Assembly: GCF_900291955.1 (NCBI RefSeq)
Contig: NZ_OLMR01000001.1
Coordinates: 186,001-250,000, forward strand
Length of the DNA: 64,000 nt
Direction of reading: 5' to 3'
From: Pseudoruminococcus massiliensis
Lineage (GTDB): Bacteria; Bacillota; Clostridia; Oscillospirales; Acutalibacteraceae
Below, piece after piece: positions 54,565-63,367 of this stretch (position 1 is its first letter; every line of letters starts with the position of its first letter). Below the pieces are notes generated by a model, which saw only the letters and a list, made by a program, of their open reading frames with translations, was not told where the DNA came from and searched no databases. Made by a program: the position numbers and the translations under genes.

Positions 54565-54771
54565 TTATGCATTAGTGCTGTCTTGGAGTTCGTTCTGACG
54601 CATAATTGTCTGTACGCGAGCGATGTCCTTCTTAACAGCAGAAATACGCATCGGGTTTTCGAGCTGGTTTATAGCAAGCTGAAAACGCAGGTTGAAAAGT
54701 TCCTCTTTAAGGCTCTTGAGTTTTTCTTCGAGCTCTGTGTTATTAAGTTCTCTGAGTTCTGAAGCTTTCAT
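54565..54771 (-). CDS. rpmC: 50S ribosomal protein L29
   Basis: L29, 68 residues, at the exit tunnel. A helical hairpin: [53 protein letters not shown]. Two bases separate it from the rplP stop. Confidence 0.98.
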   Translation of the reverse strand: MKASELRELNNTELEEKLKSLKEELFNLRFQLAINQLENPMRISAVKKDIARVQTIMRQNELQDSTNA

Positions 54772-54773
54772 AA

Positions 54774-55196
54774 TTACTCAACCTCCGTTTCTTCCTTAGT
54801 GACAAACTTGCACTTAACCGGCAACTTCATAGCCGCCAAACGCAAAGCCTCTCTTGCGGTCTCTTCTGGTACGCCGCCAAGCTCAAACATAACTCTGCCT
54901 GGCTTAACAACTGCTACCCAAAATTCCGGTGCACCTTTACCTTTACCCATACGAGTCTCTAAAGGCTTCTTTGTAACCGGCTTATCTGGGAAAATCTTAA
55001 TCCAAACTTTACCGAATCTCTTGCAGTAACGTGTCATAGCAACACGGGCTGCTTCAATCTGGTTTGAGGTGATCCATACAGGCTCAAGTGCCTGAAGACC
55101 GTAATCACCGTAAACAACCTTGTTACCGCGTGTAGCCTTACCGGTCATACGACCTCTGTGAACTCTGCGGTACTTTACGCGCTTTGGTAACAGCAT
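54774..55196 (-). CDS. rplP: 50S ribosomal protein L16
   Basis: L16, 140 residues, near the peptidyl-transferase A site. [40 protein letters not shown] and [20 protein letters not shown] are conserved. Its ATG overlaps the rpsC stop by one base (TAATG). Confidence 0.98.
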   Translation of the reverse strand: MLLPKRVKYRRVHRGRMTGKATRGNKVVYGDYGLQALEPVWITSNQIEAARVAMTRYCKRFGKVWIKIFPDKPVTKKPLETRMGKGKGAPEFWVAVVKPGRVMFELGGVPEETAREALRLAAMKLPVKCKFVTKEETEVE

Positions 55197-55861
55197 TATT
55201 TACTGCCTCCTTCCTTGCGGGGCCTGCGTGTTTCGTTGAGAACCTCGCCCTTATAAAGCCAAACCTTAACACCTACGATACCGTATGTTGTGTTTGCCTC
55301 AGCAAAGCCATAGTCGATATCTGCTCTAAGTGTCTGAAGGGGAATTGTTCCCTCGTGATACTGTTCTGATCTTGCGATTTCAGCACCGCCAAGACGGCCT
55401 GAGCACTGAATCTTTATACCCTTAGCGCCGAATCTCATAGCGTGTCCGATAGACTGCTTCATAGCACGGCGGAAAGAAATTCTCTTTTCGAGCTGTTGTG
55501 CAATGTTCTCTGCTACGAGCTGTGCGTTCAAATCAGGGTTCTTAACCTCTACGATATTGATTGCAACTGGCTTGCCGAGGAACTTCTCGCACTGAATGCG
55601 AAGCTTCTCAATCTCACTGCCGCCCTTACCGATAACCATACCAGGCTTAGCACAGTGAATGTGAATTCTTACCTTGGAAGCGTCACGCTCAATCTCAATC
55701 TTTGGGACGCCTGCCGCATAAAGCTGCTTCTTAAGAAGCTTGCGGAGGTTATAGTCCTCAACGAGTGTATCACCGAAATCCTTATCGTTGACATACCAGC
55801 GAGAGTCCCAATTTTTAATTACGCCCACACGAAGGCCGTGTGGATTAACTTTCTGGCCCAT
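55196..55861 (-). CDS. rpsC: 30S ribosomal protein S3
   Basis: S3, 221 residues, mRNA entry site. [20 protein letters not shown] start, KH-domain loop [15 protein letters not shown], and [20 protein letters not shown] are intact. Confidence 0.98.
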   Translation of the reverse strand: MGQKVNPHGLRVGVIKNWDSRWYVNDKDFGDTLVEDYNLRKLLKKQLYAAGVPKIEIERDASKVRIHIHCAKPGMVIGKGGSEIEKLRIQCEKFLGKPVAINIVEVKNPDLNAQLVAENIAQQLEKRISFRRAMKQSIGHAMRFGAKGIKIQCSGRLGGAEIARSEQYHEGTIPLQTLRADIDYGFAEANTTYGIVGVKVWLYKGEVLNETRRPRKEGGSK

Positions 55862-55879
55862 AATTTACCTCCTCATCAC

Positions 55880-56215
55880 TTATTCTTTCTCTTTGAGTAC
55901 GAGTGTTACGTGCGATGTCTTCTTATCAATTCTGTACGCACGACCCTGTGCTCTCGGACGAATACGCTTGAGAATCGGACCTTGAGATACGAAACACTCA
56001 GCTACATATAATTTAGAAACATCCATATTATGGTTGTTCTCAGCATTTGCCATTGCTGATTTTAGAAGCTTTTCTAAGTCTTCACAAGCAGCCTTGGGGG
56101 TATGCTTGAGGACAGCCATCGCATATTCACAAGGCTTATTACGGATTAAATCCAAAACAATCTTAACCTTGCGTGGTGAAATACGGGCGTATTTAAGCTC
56201 TGCCCTTGCTTCCAT
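55880..56215 (-). CDS. rplV: 50S ribosomal protein L22
   Basis: L22, 111 residues, with an extended loop lining the exit tunnel. [40 protein letters not shown] and [20 protein letters not shown] are diagnostic. The ATG at 56215 sits 9 nt from AAAGGAG; another ATG at 56221 (two codons upstream) is possible. Confidence 0.96.
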   Translation of the reverse strand: MEARAELKYARISPRKVKIVLDLIRNKPCEYAMAVLKHTPKAACEDLEKLLKSAMANAENNHNMDVSKLYVAECFVSQGPILKRIRPRAQGRAYRIDKKTSHVTLVLKEKE

Positions 56216-56235
56216 TTTCATACACTCCTTTCGGC

Positions 56236-56508
56236 TTATTTCGTTGTCTTAGAACCGGCATGGCCCTTGAAGGTTCTTGTCGGAGCAAACTCACCGAGCT
56301 TGTGGCCGACCATGTCTTCTGTTACATAAACCGGAACGTGCTTGCGGCCATCGTGAACCGCAAATGTGTGTCCTACGAAGTCAGGGAAAATTGTAGAAGA
56401 TCTGCTCCAGGTTTTGAGAATCTTCTTCTCGCCTGCTTCGTTCATCTGCTGAATCCTTTTAAGCAGCACAGGCTGTACATAAGGACCCTTTTTAATGCTT
56501 CTTCCCAT
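56236..56508 (-). CDS. rpsS: 30S ribosomal protein S19
   Basis: S19, 90 residues, 30S head. [20 protein letters not shown], the [20 protein letters not shown] block and [15 protein letters not shown] are intact. Confidence 0.98.
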   Translation of the reverse strand: MGRSIKKGPYVQPVLLKRIQQMNEAGEKKILKTWSRSSTIFPDFVGHTFAVHDGRKHVPVYVTEDMVGHKLGEFAPTRTFKGHAGSKTTK

Positions 56509-56533
56509 AGTTCAAAGCTCCTTTCTGTATGCC

Positions 56534-57367
56534 TTACTTACCGTTTCTGCGTCTGACAATCATCTTGTCAGAGTTCTTATGCTTAGATCTTGTCTTATAA
56601 CCGGCTGTTGGTTTACCCCAAGGTGTTACAGGACTTGGACGACCTACAGGGCTCTTACCTTCACCACCACCGTGTGGGTGATCGTTAGGGTTCATAACAG
56701 AACCTCTGACCTTTGGTCTCCAACCCATGTTACGCTTACGACCAGCCTTACCGATTTTAACATTCTCGTGGTCGATATTGCCGACCTGACCGATAGTAGC
56801 CATACAGGTGTTAGGAACATTTCTAAGCTCGCCTGAAGGAAGTCTCAAAAGTGCGAGATTGCCTTCCTTAGCCATAAGCTGAGCCATGTTACCAGCACTT
56901 CTTGCGAGCTGAGCACCCTTACCAGGATAAAGCTCAACATTATGAATGAAAGTACCTGTTGGGATATTGATAAGCGGAAGTGCATTACCCGGCTTAATAT
57001 CCGCACTAGGACCTGCTGTAATCTTGTCGCCAACCTTAAGTCCGTTAGGAGCGATGATGTAGCTCTTCTCGCCGTCAGCATACTGAACAAGAGCGATGTG
57101 AGCAGAGCGGTTTGGGTCATACTCAAGAGTAAGAACTGTACCCTCTACATCAAACTTCTGACGCTTAAAGTCGATGATACGATATTTTTGACGGTTACCG
57201 CCGCCTCTGTGGCGAACCGTAATTCTTCCGTAGCTGTTTCTACCTGAAGTCTTCTGCTTTGGTGCGAGAAGGCTCTTTTCAGGAGCAACCTTTGAAAGAC
57301 CTGAATAATCAGTGACCGACATATTTCTTCTAGAAGGTGTAGTCGGCTTATAATTCTTTATTGCCAT
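56534..57367 (-). CDS. rplB: 50S ribosomal protein L2
   Basis: L2, 277 residues, essential for peptidyl-transferase assembly. [31 protein letters not shown] and [20 protein letters not shown] (with the catalytic-region His) are conserved. Confidence 0.98.
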   Translation of the reverse strand: MAIKNYKPTTPSRRNMSVTDYSGLSKVAPEKSLLAPKQKTSGRNSYGRITVRHRGGGNRQKYRIIDFKRQKFDVEGTVLTLEYDPNRSAHIALVQYADGEKSYIIAPNGLKVGDKITAGPSADIKPGNALPLINIPTGTFIHNVELYPGKGAQLARSAGNMAQLMAKEGNLALLRLPSGELRNVPNTCMATIGQVGNIDHENVKIGKAGRKRNMGWRPKVRGSVMNPNDHPHGGGEGKSPVGRPSPVTPWGKPTAGYKTRSKHKNSDKMIVRRRNGK

Positions 57368-57443
57368 TCGTATTCACACTCCTCATGATGGCTTTGCGGA
57401 GAAATGGCGTTCTCCATTCATTCTGCCTGTGTTAATTTCAGGC

Positions 57444-57734
57444 TTACATCATGCCTTCAAAAAACTCGATTGTCTTGCTATCTTCTGTAAGAGTAACGAT
57501 AGCCTTTTTCCAAGACGGTGTATATCCGCCTGTTCTGCCCTGACGGCGATACTGGCCTCTTACATTGATTGTGTTAACCTTCTTAACACTTACGCCGAAG
57601 ATTTCCTCGACAGCCTTAGCTATCTCAATCTTACCAGCTGTTTTAGCAACCTTAAAGGTGTACTTCTTATCAACTGCACCTGCCATACTCTTTTCTGTAA
57701 TAACAGGCTTTATAATGATGTCACGAGCAATCAT
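57444..57734 (-). CDS. rplW: 50S ribosomal protein L23
   Basis: L23, 96 residues, docking site for trigger factor and [23 protein letters not shown] and [20 protein letters not shown] are diagnostic. ATG overlaps the rplD stop (ATGA). A 76-bp gap separates it from rplB. Confidence 0.98.
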   Translation of the reverse strand: MIARDIIIKPVITEKSMAGAVDKKYTFKVAKTAGKIEIAKAVEEIFGVSVKKVNTINVRGQYRRQGRTGGYTPSWKKAIVTLTEDSKTIEFFEGMM

Positions 57735-58354
57735 GCGTACACCTCCTCAATCTTTGTTAATGCATCCTTGGCAATGATGAGCTTATCAGCATTGAGAATA
57801 TCATAAACGTTGATTGTGTTAACCTGAGCTGTCTTAACTCCAGGGATATTTCTCGCAGACTTGATAACCTTGTCGTTTACTTCGGGGATGACTATGAGTG
57901 CTTTCTTATCTGCACCAACTGCTGAGAGGAAAGAAACGATTGTCTTTGTCTTGTACTCATCTGCATTGATGCTGTCTACTACGATAAGTTCCTTATCGAG
58001 TACCTTAGATGAGAGAGCAGACTTAAGAGCAAGTCTTCTTACCTTCTTATTAACCGAGAATCTGTAGCTTCTTGGCTTTGGTGCGAAAACAATACCGCCG
58101 TGTGTCCACTGTGGAGCACGAGTCGAACCCTGTCTTGCGTGGCCTGTACCCTTTTGCTTCCAAGGCTTTCTTCCGCCGCCGGAAACCTCTGAACGAGTTA
58201 GAGCGGACTGTGTGCCCTGACGGTTATTTGCAAGGTAGTTAACTACCATTCTGTGCATTGCCGGCTCATTAGGCTCAATACCGAAGATTGCTTCTGAAAG
58301 CTCAACTGTACCTACCTCTTTGCCGGTCATATCTACAACTGCTAAATTAGGCAC
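57731..58354 (-). CDS. rplD: 50S ribosomal protein L4
   Basis: L4, 207 residues, exit-tunnel protein; in several bacteria it also regulates the S10 operon. [20 protein letters not shown] is the loop signature. Whether it acts on the attenuator-like leader at 59545-59575 is open. Confidence 0.98.
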   Translation of the reverse strand: MPNLAVVDMTGKEVGTVELSEAIFGIEPNEPAMHRMVVNYLANNRQGTQSALTRSEVSGGGRKPWKQKGTGHARQGSTRAPQWTHGGIVFAPKPRSYRFSVNKKVRRLALKSALSSKVLDKELIVVDSINADEYKTKTIVSFLSAVGADKKALIVIPEVNDKVIKSARNIPGVKTAQVNTINVYDILNADKLIIAKDALTKIEEVYA

Positions 58355-58371
58355 TATAATTCCTCCTTCCC

Positions 58372-59067
58372 TTACGCCTTAACACTGTCACGAATTGTAA
58401 CGGTACCACCGTTAGGACCCGGAACAGCGCCCTTGATGGCGATAAGGTTGTTTTCAGCGTCTATCTTAACAACCTGTAGGTTTTGAACGGTGACTCTTTC
58501 AGCACCGAGATGACCTGCCATCTTCTTGCCCTTCCAAACTCTTGAAGGAGTTGAGCAAGCACCCATTGAACCACCGTGACGAGCAACTGGGCCCGAACCG
58601 TGTGTTTCCTTCAATCTCTGGAAGTTCCAACGCTTGATAACGCCTGCGTAGCCCTTACCTTTGCTCTTACCGGTAACATCAATCTTGTCACCCTCAGCAA
58701 AAGCGTCTGCCTTGACAATGTCGCCTACGCTGTAAGCGGAAATGTCAGCAACTCTGAACTCACGAAGAGTTCTCTTAGGAGCTACATCTGCCTTCTTGAA
58801 GTGACCAAGAAGTGGCATTGTGATGTTTACAGGCTGATCCTTGAACTTATCACTGCGGACTCTCTTGCCCTTGCCAGTGCCGTTCTGAATCTTGAGCTTA
58901 ACATCGCCGAAACCAAGCTGAATAGCTTCATATCCGTCATTTTCAACTGTCTTAATCTGAGCAACGACGCAAGGTCCTGCTTCAACAACAGTTACAGGGA
59001 TGACATTACCCTTCTCATCGAAAATCTGTGTCATACCGATTTTCTTACCGATGATTGCCTTTTGCAT
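58372..59067 (-). CDS. rplC: 50S ribosomal protein L3
   Basis: L3, 231 residues, assembly initiator. [40 protein letters not shown] and [20 protein letters not shown] are conserved. An 85-bp gap follows rpsJ. Confidence 0.98.
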   Translation of the reverse strand: MQKAIIGKKIGMTQIFDEKGNVIPVTVVEAGPCVVAQIKTVENDGYEAIQLGFGDVKLKIQNGTGKGKRVRSDKFKDQPVNITMPLLGHFKKADVAPKRTLREFRVADISAYSVGDIVKADAFAEGDKIDVTGKSKGKGYAGVIKRWNFQRLKETHGSGPVARHGGSMGACSTPSRVWKGKKMAGHLGAERVTVQNLQVVKIDAENNLIAIKGAVPGPNGGTVTIRDSVKA

Positions 59068-59152
59068 TTTGTTTCCTCCTTGATAGGTTATTGGTTGGAT
59101 TCGGAATACCTTACCAACTTGACCTCAACCTGCCTGTTGGTCTAAATCAAAA

Positions 59153-59464
59153 TTAAAGCTTAATTTCGATTTCTACACCGGCGGGGAGCTCTAATCCCAT
59201 TAACGCTTCAACAGTTTTGTTTGAAGGTCTGAGAATATCGATAAGTCTCTTATGAGTTCTCATCTCGAACTGCTCACGGCTGTCCTTGTACTTATGAACA
59301 GCACGGAGAATTGTGATGATCTGACGCTCTGTTGGAAGTGGTACAGGACCTGATACTCTCGCACCTGTACGCTTTGCTGTTGCAACAATCTTCTCAGCAG
59401 ACTGGTCAACCAACTGGTGGTCATAACCCTTGATTCTTATCCTGATTTTTTCCTTGACTGCCAC
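59153..59464 (-). CDS. rpsJ: 30S ribosomal protein S10
   Basis: S10, 103 residues, also NusE of antitermination complexes. [40 protein letters not shown] and [18 protein letters not shown] are diagnostic. The start codon is GTG at 59464, preceded by AAGGAGGCGATTACA. First gene of the cluster, behind a long structured leader. Confidence 0.98.
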   Translation of the reverse strand: MAVKEKIRIRIKGYDHQLVDQSAEKIVATAKRTGARVSGPVPLPTERQIITILRAVHKYKDSREQFEMRTHKRLIDILRPSNKTVEALMGLELPAGVEIEIKL

Positions 59465-59511
59465 TGTAATCGCCTCCTTATTGTAGTTGGCGGGCGTTCT
59501 CTTTCTAACTT

Positions 59512-59779
59512 AACACCCTGCCGGGTGTTTCGTGAACTACCTTTAAAAAACCGGATTCGGTAATCCGAAATCCGGGTAAATAGTCAGAAAAAGGTCGTAG
59601 TAGTTCTGAGACACAGCAACCCTCAGTATCTCTTAACTTCCTTCTTTATTCTTTCGCCCGGTTTAAAAATCGGACATACTCCACGGAAAAACCGACCCTA
59701 TGGTCGCAACCTCCCGCTTCATCGCATATCTGTCGCAGTCACGCTCAATTATAATACCATACCGACCTGCATTTTGCAA
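59512..59779 (-). promoter_or_regulatory. S10-operon promoter P2 and structured leader with attenuator
   Basis: P2: TTGCAA (59774-59779), 17-bp spacer ending TATGG, TATTAT (59751-59756). Leader hairpins: CGACC/GGTCG then GTTTTTCC (59686-59706); CCGGAT-TCGG/CCGA-ATCCGG then TTTTTT (59545-59575), a clear intrinsic terminator about 80 nt before rpsJ; AACACCC/GGGTGTT (about 59511-59530). GAACTAC and GTAGTTC flank the terminator and are complementary, so alternative pairing is possible. Confidence 0.75.
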
Positions 59780-59893
59780 GCTTTTTTCTTGTGATTTTCG
59801 TAGAAATTCGCATATATTTTTTATGCAAATTTACTAATGATATCTGAACCGTTCTGCATTTTTGCAAAGACTCAATGCCCTCACAACATATTT

Positions 59894-59922
59894 ATTATAT
59901 CACAAACTCTGCAATTTGTCAA
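59894..59922 (-). promoter_or_regulatory. S10-operon upstream promoter P1 (perfect consensus)
   Basis: TTGACA (59917-59922), 17-bp spacer ending TGTGA, TATAAT (59894-59899). Transcripts from here would carry a leader of over 400 nt including all P2 leader hairpins. Confidence 0.82.
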
Positions 59923-60032
59923 TTATTTTTCTTAAATATTTTCGATTATTTTATATTTATTTTAAAGAAACAGTAACGAATTAGCGAATATATTTCGCTT
60001 CTATATAATTGGTCAATAACAAAAGCATTAAA

Positions 60033-60172
60033 TAGGCGGATAAAATCCGCCTATTAGAAAACAAGTGTTGGGCTTCGCGCCCAAAGGTATTTCGCTCTCT
60101 GCGGAGAGCGACCAAAGGCTCCGCCTTTGGAAACTGCAAGCTTTTGAAAAAGATTGAGCAAAACTTTTAATT
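60033..60172 (+). repeat. Interspersed hairpin repeat, copy 6 (subtype B)
   Basis: Modules: TAGGCGGA..TCCGCCTA (60033-60056), TTGGGC..GCCCAA (about 60068-60085), CGCTCTC..GAGAGCG (about 60094-60111), CCAAAGGC..GCCTTTGG (about 60113-60131), AAGCTTTT..AAAAAG, tail GCAAAACTTTTAA. It shares the last blocks with copy 1. It lies between the proS terminator and S10 promoter P1. Confidence 0.85.
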
Positions 60173-60195
60173 TCTATCGACATCACGTTATTTTA

Positions 60196-60239
60196 TATAA
60201 AAAGACACTGCTCAGAAATCACTTCTGAACAGTGTCTTA
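60196..60239 (-). terminator. Terminator of proS
   Basis: Arms AAGACACTG/CAGTGTCTT with inner TTCAGAA/TTCTGAG pairing (60202-60238), then TTTTTATATAA on the minus strand. Confidence 0.85.
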
Positions 60240-60248
60240 TATTATTTA

Positions 60249-61688
60249 TTAGTATTGTTTACCCCAATATACCATATGCTTTGCTGGCTTGCCACAGCAT
60301 ACGCAGGTATCAGCCAAATGCTCCTCAACAAAAGGAATACATCTTGACTTTACGCCACCTGTTTCTTCCTTGAGCTTTTCTTCGCAAGCTGTTTCGCCAC
60401 ACCACATAGCCTTGATAAATCCAGGCTTATTCTTTGCAATATCAAGAAATTCCTCGTGTGTTGTTGCAACAAAAGTTTTTTCCTTAAGATTTTGCAAAGC
60501 TCTGTCATACATTGCGTCATGAATATCTTGCAATGTCTTTGCTATTGTTTCTTCGAGATTTTCAAGAGCAACAACAATCTTTTCTCTGTTATCACGCCTT
60601 ACGATAACGCATTGTCCCTTTTCAATATCCTTAGGGCCAAGCTCTACACGAACAGGTACACCCTTCATTTCATACTGTGAGAACTTCCAGCCCGGTGAGT
60701 TATCACTGTCATCAAGCTTTGTTCTGTAAGTATCAGCAATTCTGTTATAAAGCTCACGAGCCTTATCGAGAACACCCTCCTTATGCTGTGCAATAGGAAC
60801 GATAACAACCTGAATCGGAGAAATCTTTGGCGGAAGTACAAGTCCGTCATCGTCACCATGAACCATAATGATTGCACCAATCATTCTTGTTGATGTACCC
60901 CATGAAGTCTGGTGTGGATACTGTAATGTATTATCTCTGCCTGTAAACTTAATATCAAAGCTCTTAGCAAAGCCATCACCGAAATAGTGTGATGTACCGC
61001 CCTGCAATGCAACACCATTGTGCATCATAGGCTCGATTGTATATGTTTCCTCTGCACCCGCAAATTTTTCTTTTTCAGTCTTTCTGCCAACAACAGCAGG
61101 AATAGCAAGGGTTTCCTTATAGAAATCCTCATAAACCTTGAGCATACGGAGAGTTTCTTCACGAGCCTCTTTTTCAGTTTCGTGCATTGTGTGGCCTTCC
61201 TGCCAAAGGAACTCTGATGTTCTCAGGAAAGGTCTTGTTGTCTTTTCCCAACGAACAACCGAACACCACTGATTATAAAGCTTTGGCAAGTCACGATATG
61301 AATTGATAATCTTTGCGTAATGCTCGCAGAAAAGAGTTTCTGATGTAGGACGAACACAAAGACGCTCTGTAAGCTTTTCGTTTCCGCCTTGAGTTACCCA
61401 CGCAACTTCAGGAGCAAAGCCCTCAACATGGTCTTTTTCCTTTTGTAGAAGGCTCTCTGGAATAAACATAGGCATATATACATTTTCGTGACCTGTTTTC
61501 TTAAAGCGTTCGTCCATATCCTTTTGCATATTTTCCCAGATAGCATAGCCGTAAGGTCTGATAACCATACAGCCCTTAACTCCTGAATAGTCAACAAGCT
61601 CAGCCTTTTTAACTATATCAGTATACCATTTTGCAAAGTCTTCATCTCTTGAGGTTATTGCCTCAACCATTTTCTTTTGATTAGCCAT
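60249..61688 (-). CDS. proS: Prolyl-tRNA synthetase, class 3 (archaeal/eukaryotic-like)
   Basis: A 479-residue class II synthetase charging tRNA-Pro. Motif 2 [20 protein letters not shown], the proline-pocket [20 protein letters not shown] and motif 3 [19 protein letters not shown] are intact. There is no bacterial-type editing insertion. The end MVYWGKQY and the CVCCG zinc-like cysteines are typical of the ProRS3 form frequent in Clostridia. ATG at 61688 follows GAGGGGATTTTTAATA; the longer frame (61727) is rejected. No T-box leader: only about 55 nt from promoter to start. Confidence 0.97.
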   Translation of the reverse strand: MANQKKMVEAITSRDEDFAKWYTDIVKKAELVDYSGVKGCMVIRPYGYAIWENMQKDMDERFKKTGHENVYMPMFIPESLLQKEKDHVEGFAPEVAWVTQGGNEKLTERLCVRPTSETLFCEHYAKIINSYRDLPKLYNQWCSVVRWEKTTRPFLRTSEFLWQEGHTMHETEKEAREETLRMLKVYEDFYKETLAIPAVVGRKTEKEKFAGAEETYTIEPMMHNGVALQGGTSHYFGDGFAKSFDIKFTGRDNTLQYPHQTSWGTSTRMIGAIIMVHGDDDGLVLPPKISPIQVVIVPIAQHKEGVLDKARELYNRIADTYRTKLDDSDNSPGWKFSQYEMKGVPVRVELGPKDIEKGQCVIVRRDNREKIVVALENLEETIAKTLQDIHDAMYDRALQNLKEKTFVATTHEEFLDIAKNKPGFIKAMWCGETACEEKLKEETGGVKSRCIPFVEEHLADTCVCCGKPAKHMVYWGKQY

Positions 61689-61748
61689 TATTAAAAATCC
61701 CCTCGGTAATTTATTTTTCAAAAGCAAATCATAATGCCATACCTTATT

Positions 61749-61777
61749 ATTATATAATCAAATTCTGAAATTTTCAA
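61749..61777 (-). promoter_or_regulatory. Promoter of proS
   Basis: TTGAAA (61772-61777), 17-bp spacer, TATAAT (61749-61754), about 60 bp before the ATG. Confidence 0.78.
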
Positions 61778-61848
61778 CTGTTTATTGAGCAAAACTAAAT
61801 TTTGTCAACCGGCATTTCTTCATTCAATCTAATTATATTTTTCATAGC

Positions 61849-62217
61849 TTATGTATCCCCTATAATTTGCCTCTTAATCTTCTTGCTGAAACTGTTTAAT
61901 ACAGTGTTGTACGCAAGGTCAATCATATTTAACAGTTCATCGTCAGGAAAATCGCTCAAGTAGACTGTATTCCAGTAAGGCTGTTGTATAGGTGGACAAT
62001 GATACCCTCTTACCACCTTATCGGGATATAACGACCGAAAAAACTGACCCACATCAGAAGTACATTTAAGTGTAATTTTATAGTCGTTTTCATTCGGATA
62101 AAGCTGTGCAAAAATCTTACCGTTTAACTTATAGCATATCGGGATATTTCCAAACGGATAATCTTCATAGGCTTTGCGCTTACTTAAACAATATTTAATA
62201 ATATCTTCTGTTGACAT
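61849..62217 (-). CDS. MmcQ/YjbR-family DNA-binding-like protein
   Basis: A 122-residue protein of the YjbR (CyaY-like fold) family. DYPFGNIPICYKLNGKIFAQ, the KCTSDVGQFFRSLYP segment and GYHCPPIQQPYWNTVYLSD are characteristic. Members are annotated as double-wing DNA-binding proteins of unclear role. ATG at 62217 has GGTGAAAG upstream; an alternative TTG at 62259 overlaps the tcdA stop. Probably co-transcribed with tcdA. Confidence 0.87.
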   Translation of the reverse strand: MSTEDIIKYCLSKRKAYEDYPFGNIPICYKLNGKIFAQLYPNENDYKITLKCTSDVGQFFRSLYPDKVVRGYHCPPIQQPYWNTVYLSDFPDDELLNMIDLAYNTVLNSFSKKIKRQIIGDT

Positions 62218-62255
62218 AATACTTTCACCAAAATTTTCTCCGTCTAAAACTGTAT

Positions 62256-63014
62256 TCAATTTTTCATACTTAAATCCTTAATAACCTCTCCCGCAATAAT
62301 CAAACCAACAACTGATGGAACAAAAGCTGTACTTCCTGGAATCTGTCTTCTTTCAGTACATTTTCTTGCCGCTCCCGGAGGGCATACACAATGAGCACGA
62401 CAACTAATAGACATATCCTCGATTGGTGTTATTGGTTTTTCCTTTGAATAGACAACCTTTAGCTTTTTAACACCTCTTTTACGAAGTTCTGTTCTCATAA
62501 CTCTTGCAAGTGGACAAACAGAAGTCTTATAAATATCTGCAACCTCAAAAGCCGTTGGGTCTAATTTATTTCCCGCACCCATAGAACAGATTATAGGTAT
62601 TTTTGCTTCATTAGCTTTCATAACAAGCTCTATTTTTCCTGTAACAGTATCAATAGCATCTACAACATAATCATACTGTGAAAAATCAAATTCTCCACTT
62701 GTTTCAGGTGTAAAGAACATTTTATATTTATTCACAGTAATCTTAGGGTTTATATCCTTAATGCGTTCTTCAGCAACATCAACCTTATATTTACCTATTG
62801 TACTTGTCAAGGCAATAATCTGTCTGTTTATATTAGTAAGACAAACTTTATCATCATCAATAATATCAATAGTGCCTACACCGCTTCTTGCAAGAGCTTC
62901 TACGGTATATCCACCGACGCCTCCAACACCAAAAACTGCTACTCGAGAATTTTCGAGTTTCTTCATAGCCTCATCACCCAAAAGTAATTCCGTTCTTGAA
63001 AATCTACCAAGCAT
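62256..63014 (-). CDS. tcdA: tRNA threonylcarbamoyladenosine dehydratase (TcdA/CsdL)
   Basis: A 252-residue ThiF/E1-like enzyme that cyclises t6A37 of tRNA at the expense of ATP. ATP-binding GVGGVGGYTVEALARSGVG, the Asp in IDIIDDDKVCLTNINRQ and CPPGAARKC followed by PGSTAFVPSVVGLIIAGEVI fit TcdA rather than ThiF or MoeB. A predicted C-terminal YjbR gene overlaps its end region. Upstream is the repeat copy 7. Confidence 0.93.
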   Translation of the reverse strand: MLGRFSRTELLLGDEAMKKLENSRVAVFGVGGVGGYTVEALARSGVGTIDIIDDDKVCLTNINRQIIALTSTIGKYKVDVAEERIKDINPKITVNKYKMFFTPETSGEFDFSQYDYVVDAIDTVTGKIELVMKANEAKIPIICSMGAGNKLDPTAFEVADIYKTSVCPLARVMRTELRKRGVKKLKVVYSKEKPITPIEDMSISCRAHCVCPPGAARKCTERRQIPGSTAFVPSVVGLIIAGEVIKDLSMKN

Positions 63015-63047
63015 ATTATCATTCTCTTTTCATAATTAGTATTAATC

Positions 63048-63204
63048 AAAAAGTGCGAACGAAGTTAGCACTTAGAGTGCAAGAGATGTTAAGGGCTTTG
63101 ACCTTAACACACATGAGGGACGGAGTCCCTCAACCCTGCGAGCCTTTAAAAAGGCTCGAACGAAACTTTTATCTGTCCTTAGAAAATTCGGTCAGCTAAC
63201 CGTA
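63048..63204 (+). repeat. Interspersed hairpin repeat, copy 7 (subtype A)
   Basis: AGTGCGAAC..GTTAGCACT leading module (63051-63072), TTAAGGGC..ACCTTAA (63088-63107), GAGGGAC..GTCCCTC (63115-63131), GAGCCTTT..AGGCTC, tail ACGAAACTTTTA, then TTAGAAAAT..GTCAGCTAACCG. Part of the tail recurs at 63340-63357 (AAAACTTTTATCTGTCTTTAG), suggesting a second, truncated unit before polC. Confidence 0.85.
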
Positions 63205-63225
63205 GGGGCGAACTGTGTTCGCCCG
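63203..63225 (+). repeat. Separate short palindrome GGGCGAAC-TGT-GTTCGCCC
   Basis: Perfect 8-bp arms with a 3-nt loop, in the context GTAGGG...CGCTCGG. This resembles a widespread short hairpin of gut Firmicutes intergenic DNA and is joined directly to repeat copy 7. The remainder of the gap to polC has no gene. Confidence 0.6.
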
Positions 63226-63367
63226 CTCGGCAGTTTCTTCAATTGTATCAATAAACTTCCATTATCAACTTAGGAGTTTTGCTTTCAAAATTGATTCCTC
63301 AACTTAACAGCAGAGGCACTCTGCCTTGACCAAAACTTTTATCTGTCTTTAGGAAGTTTTGTTGAAC

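Noticed and set aside
61690-61780. T-box leader for proS
   Set aside because: Only about 55-60 nt separate promoter and start codon, too short for a T-box, and no terminator stem is present.
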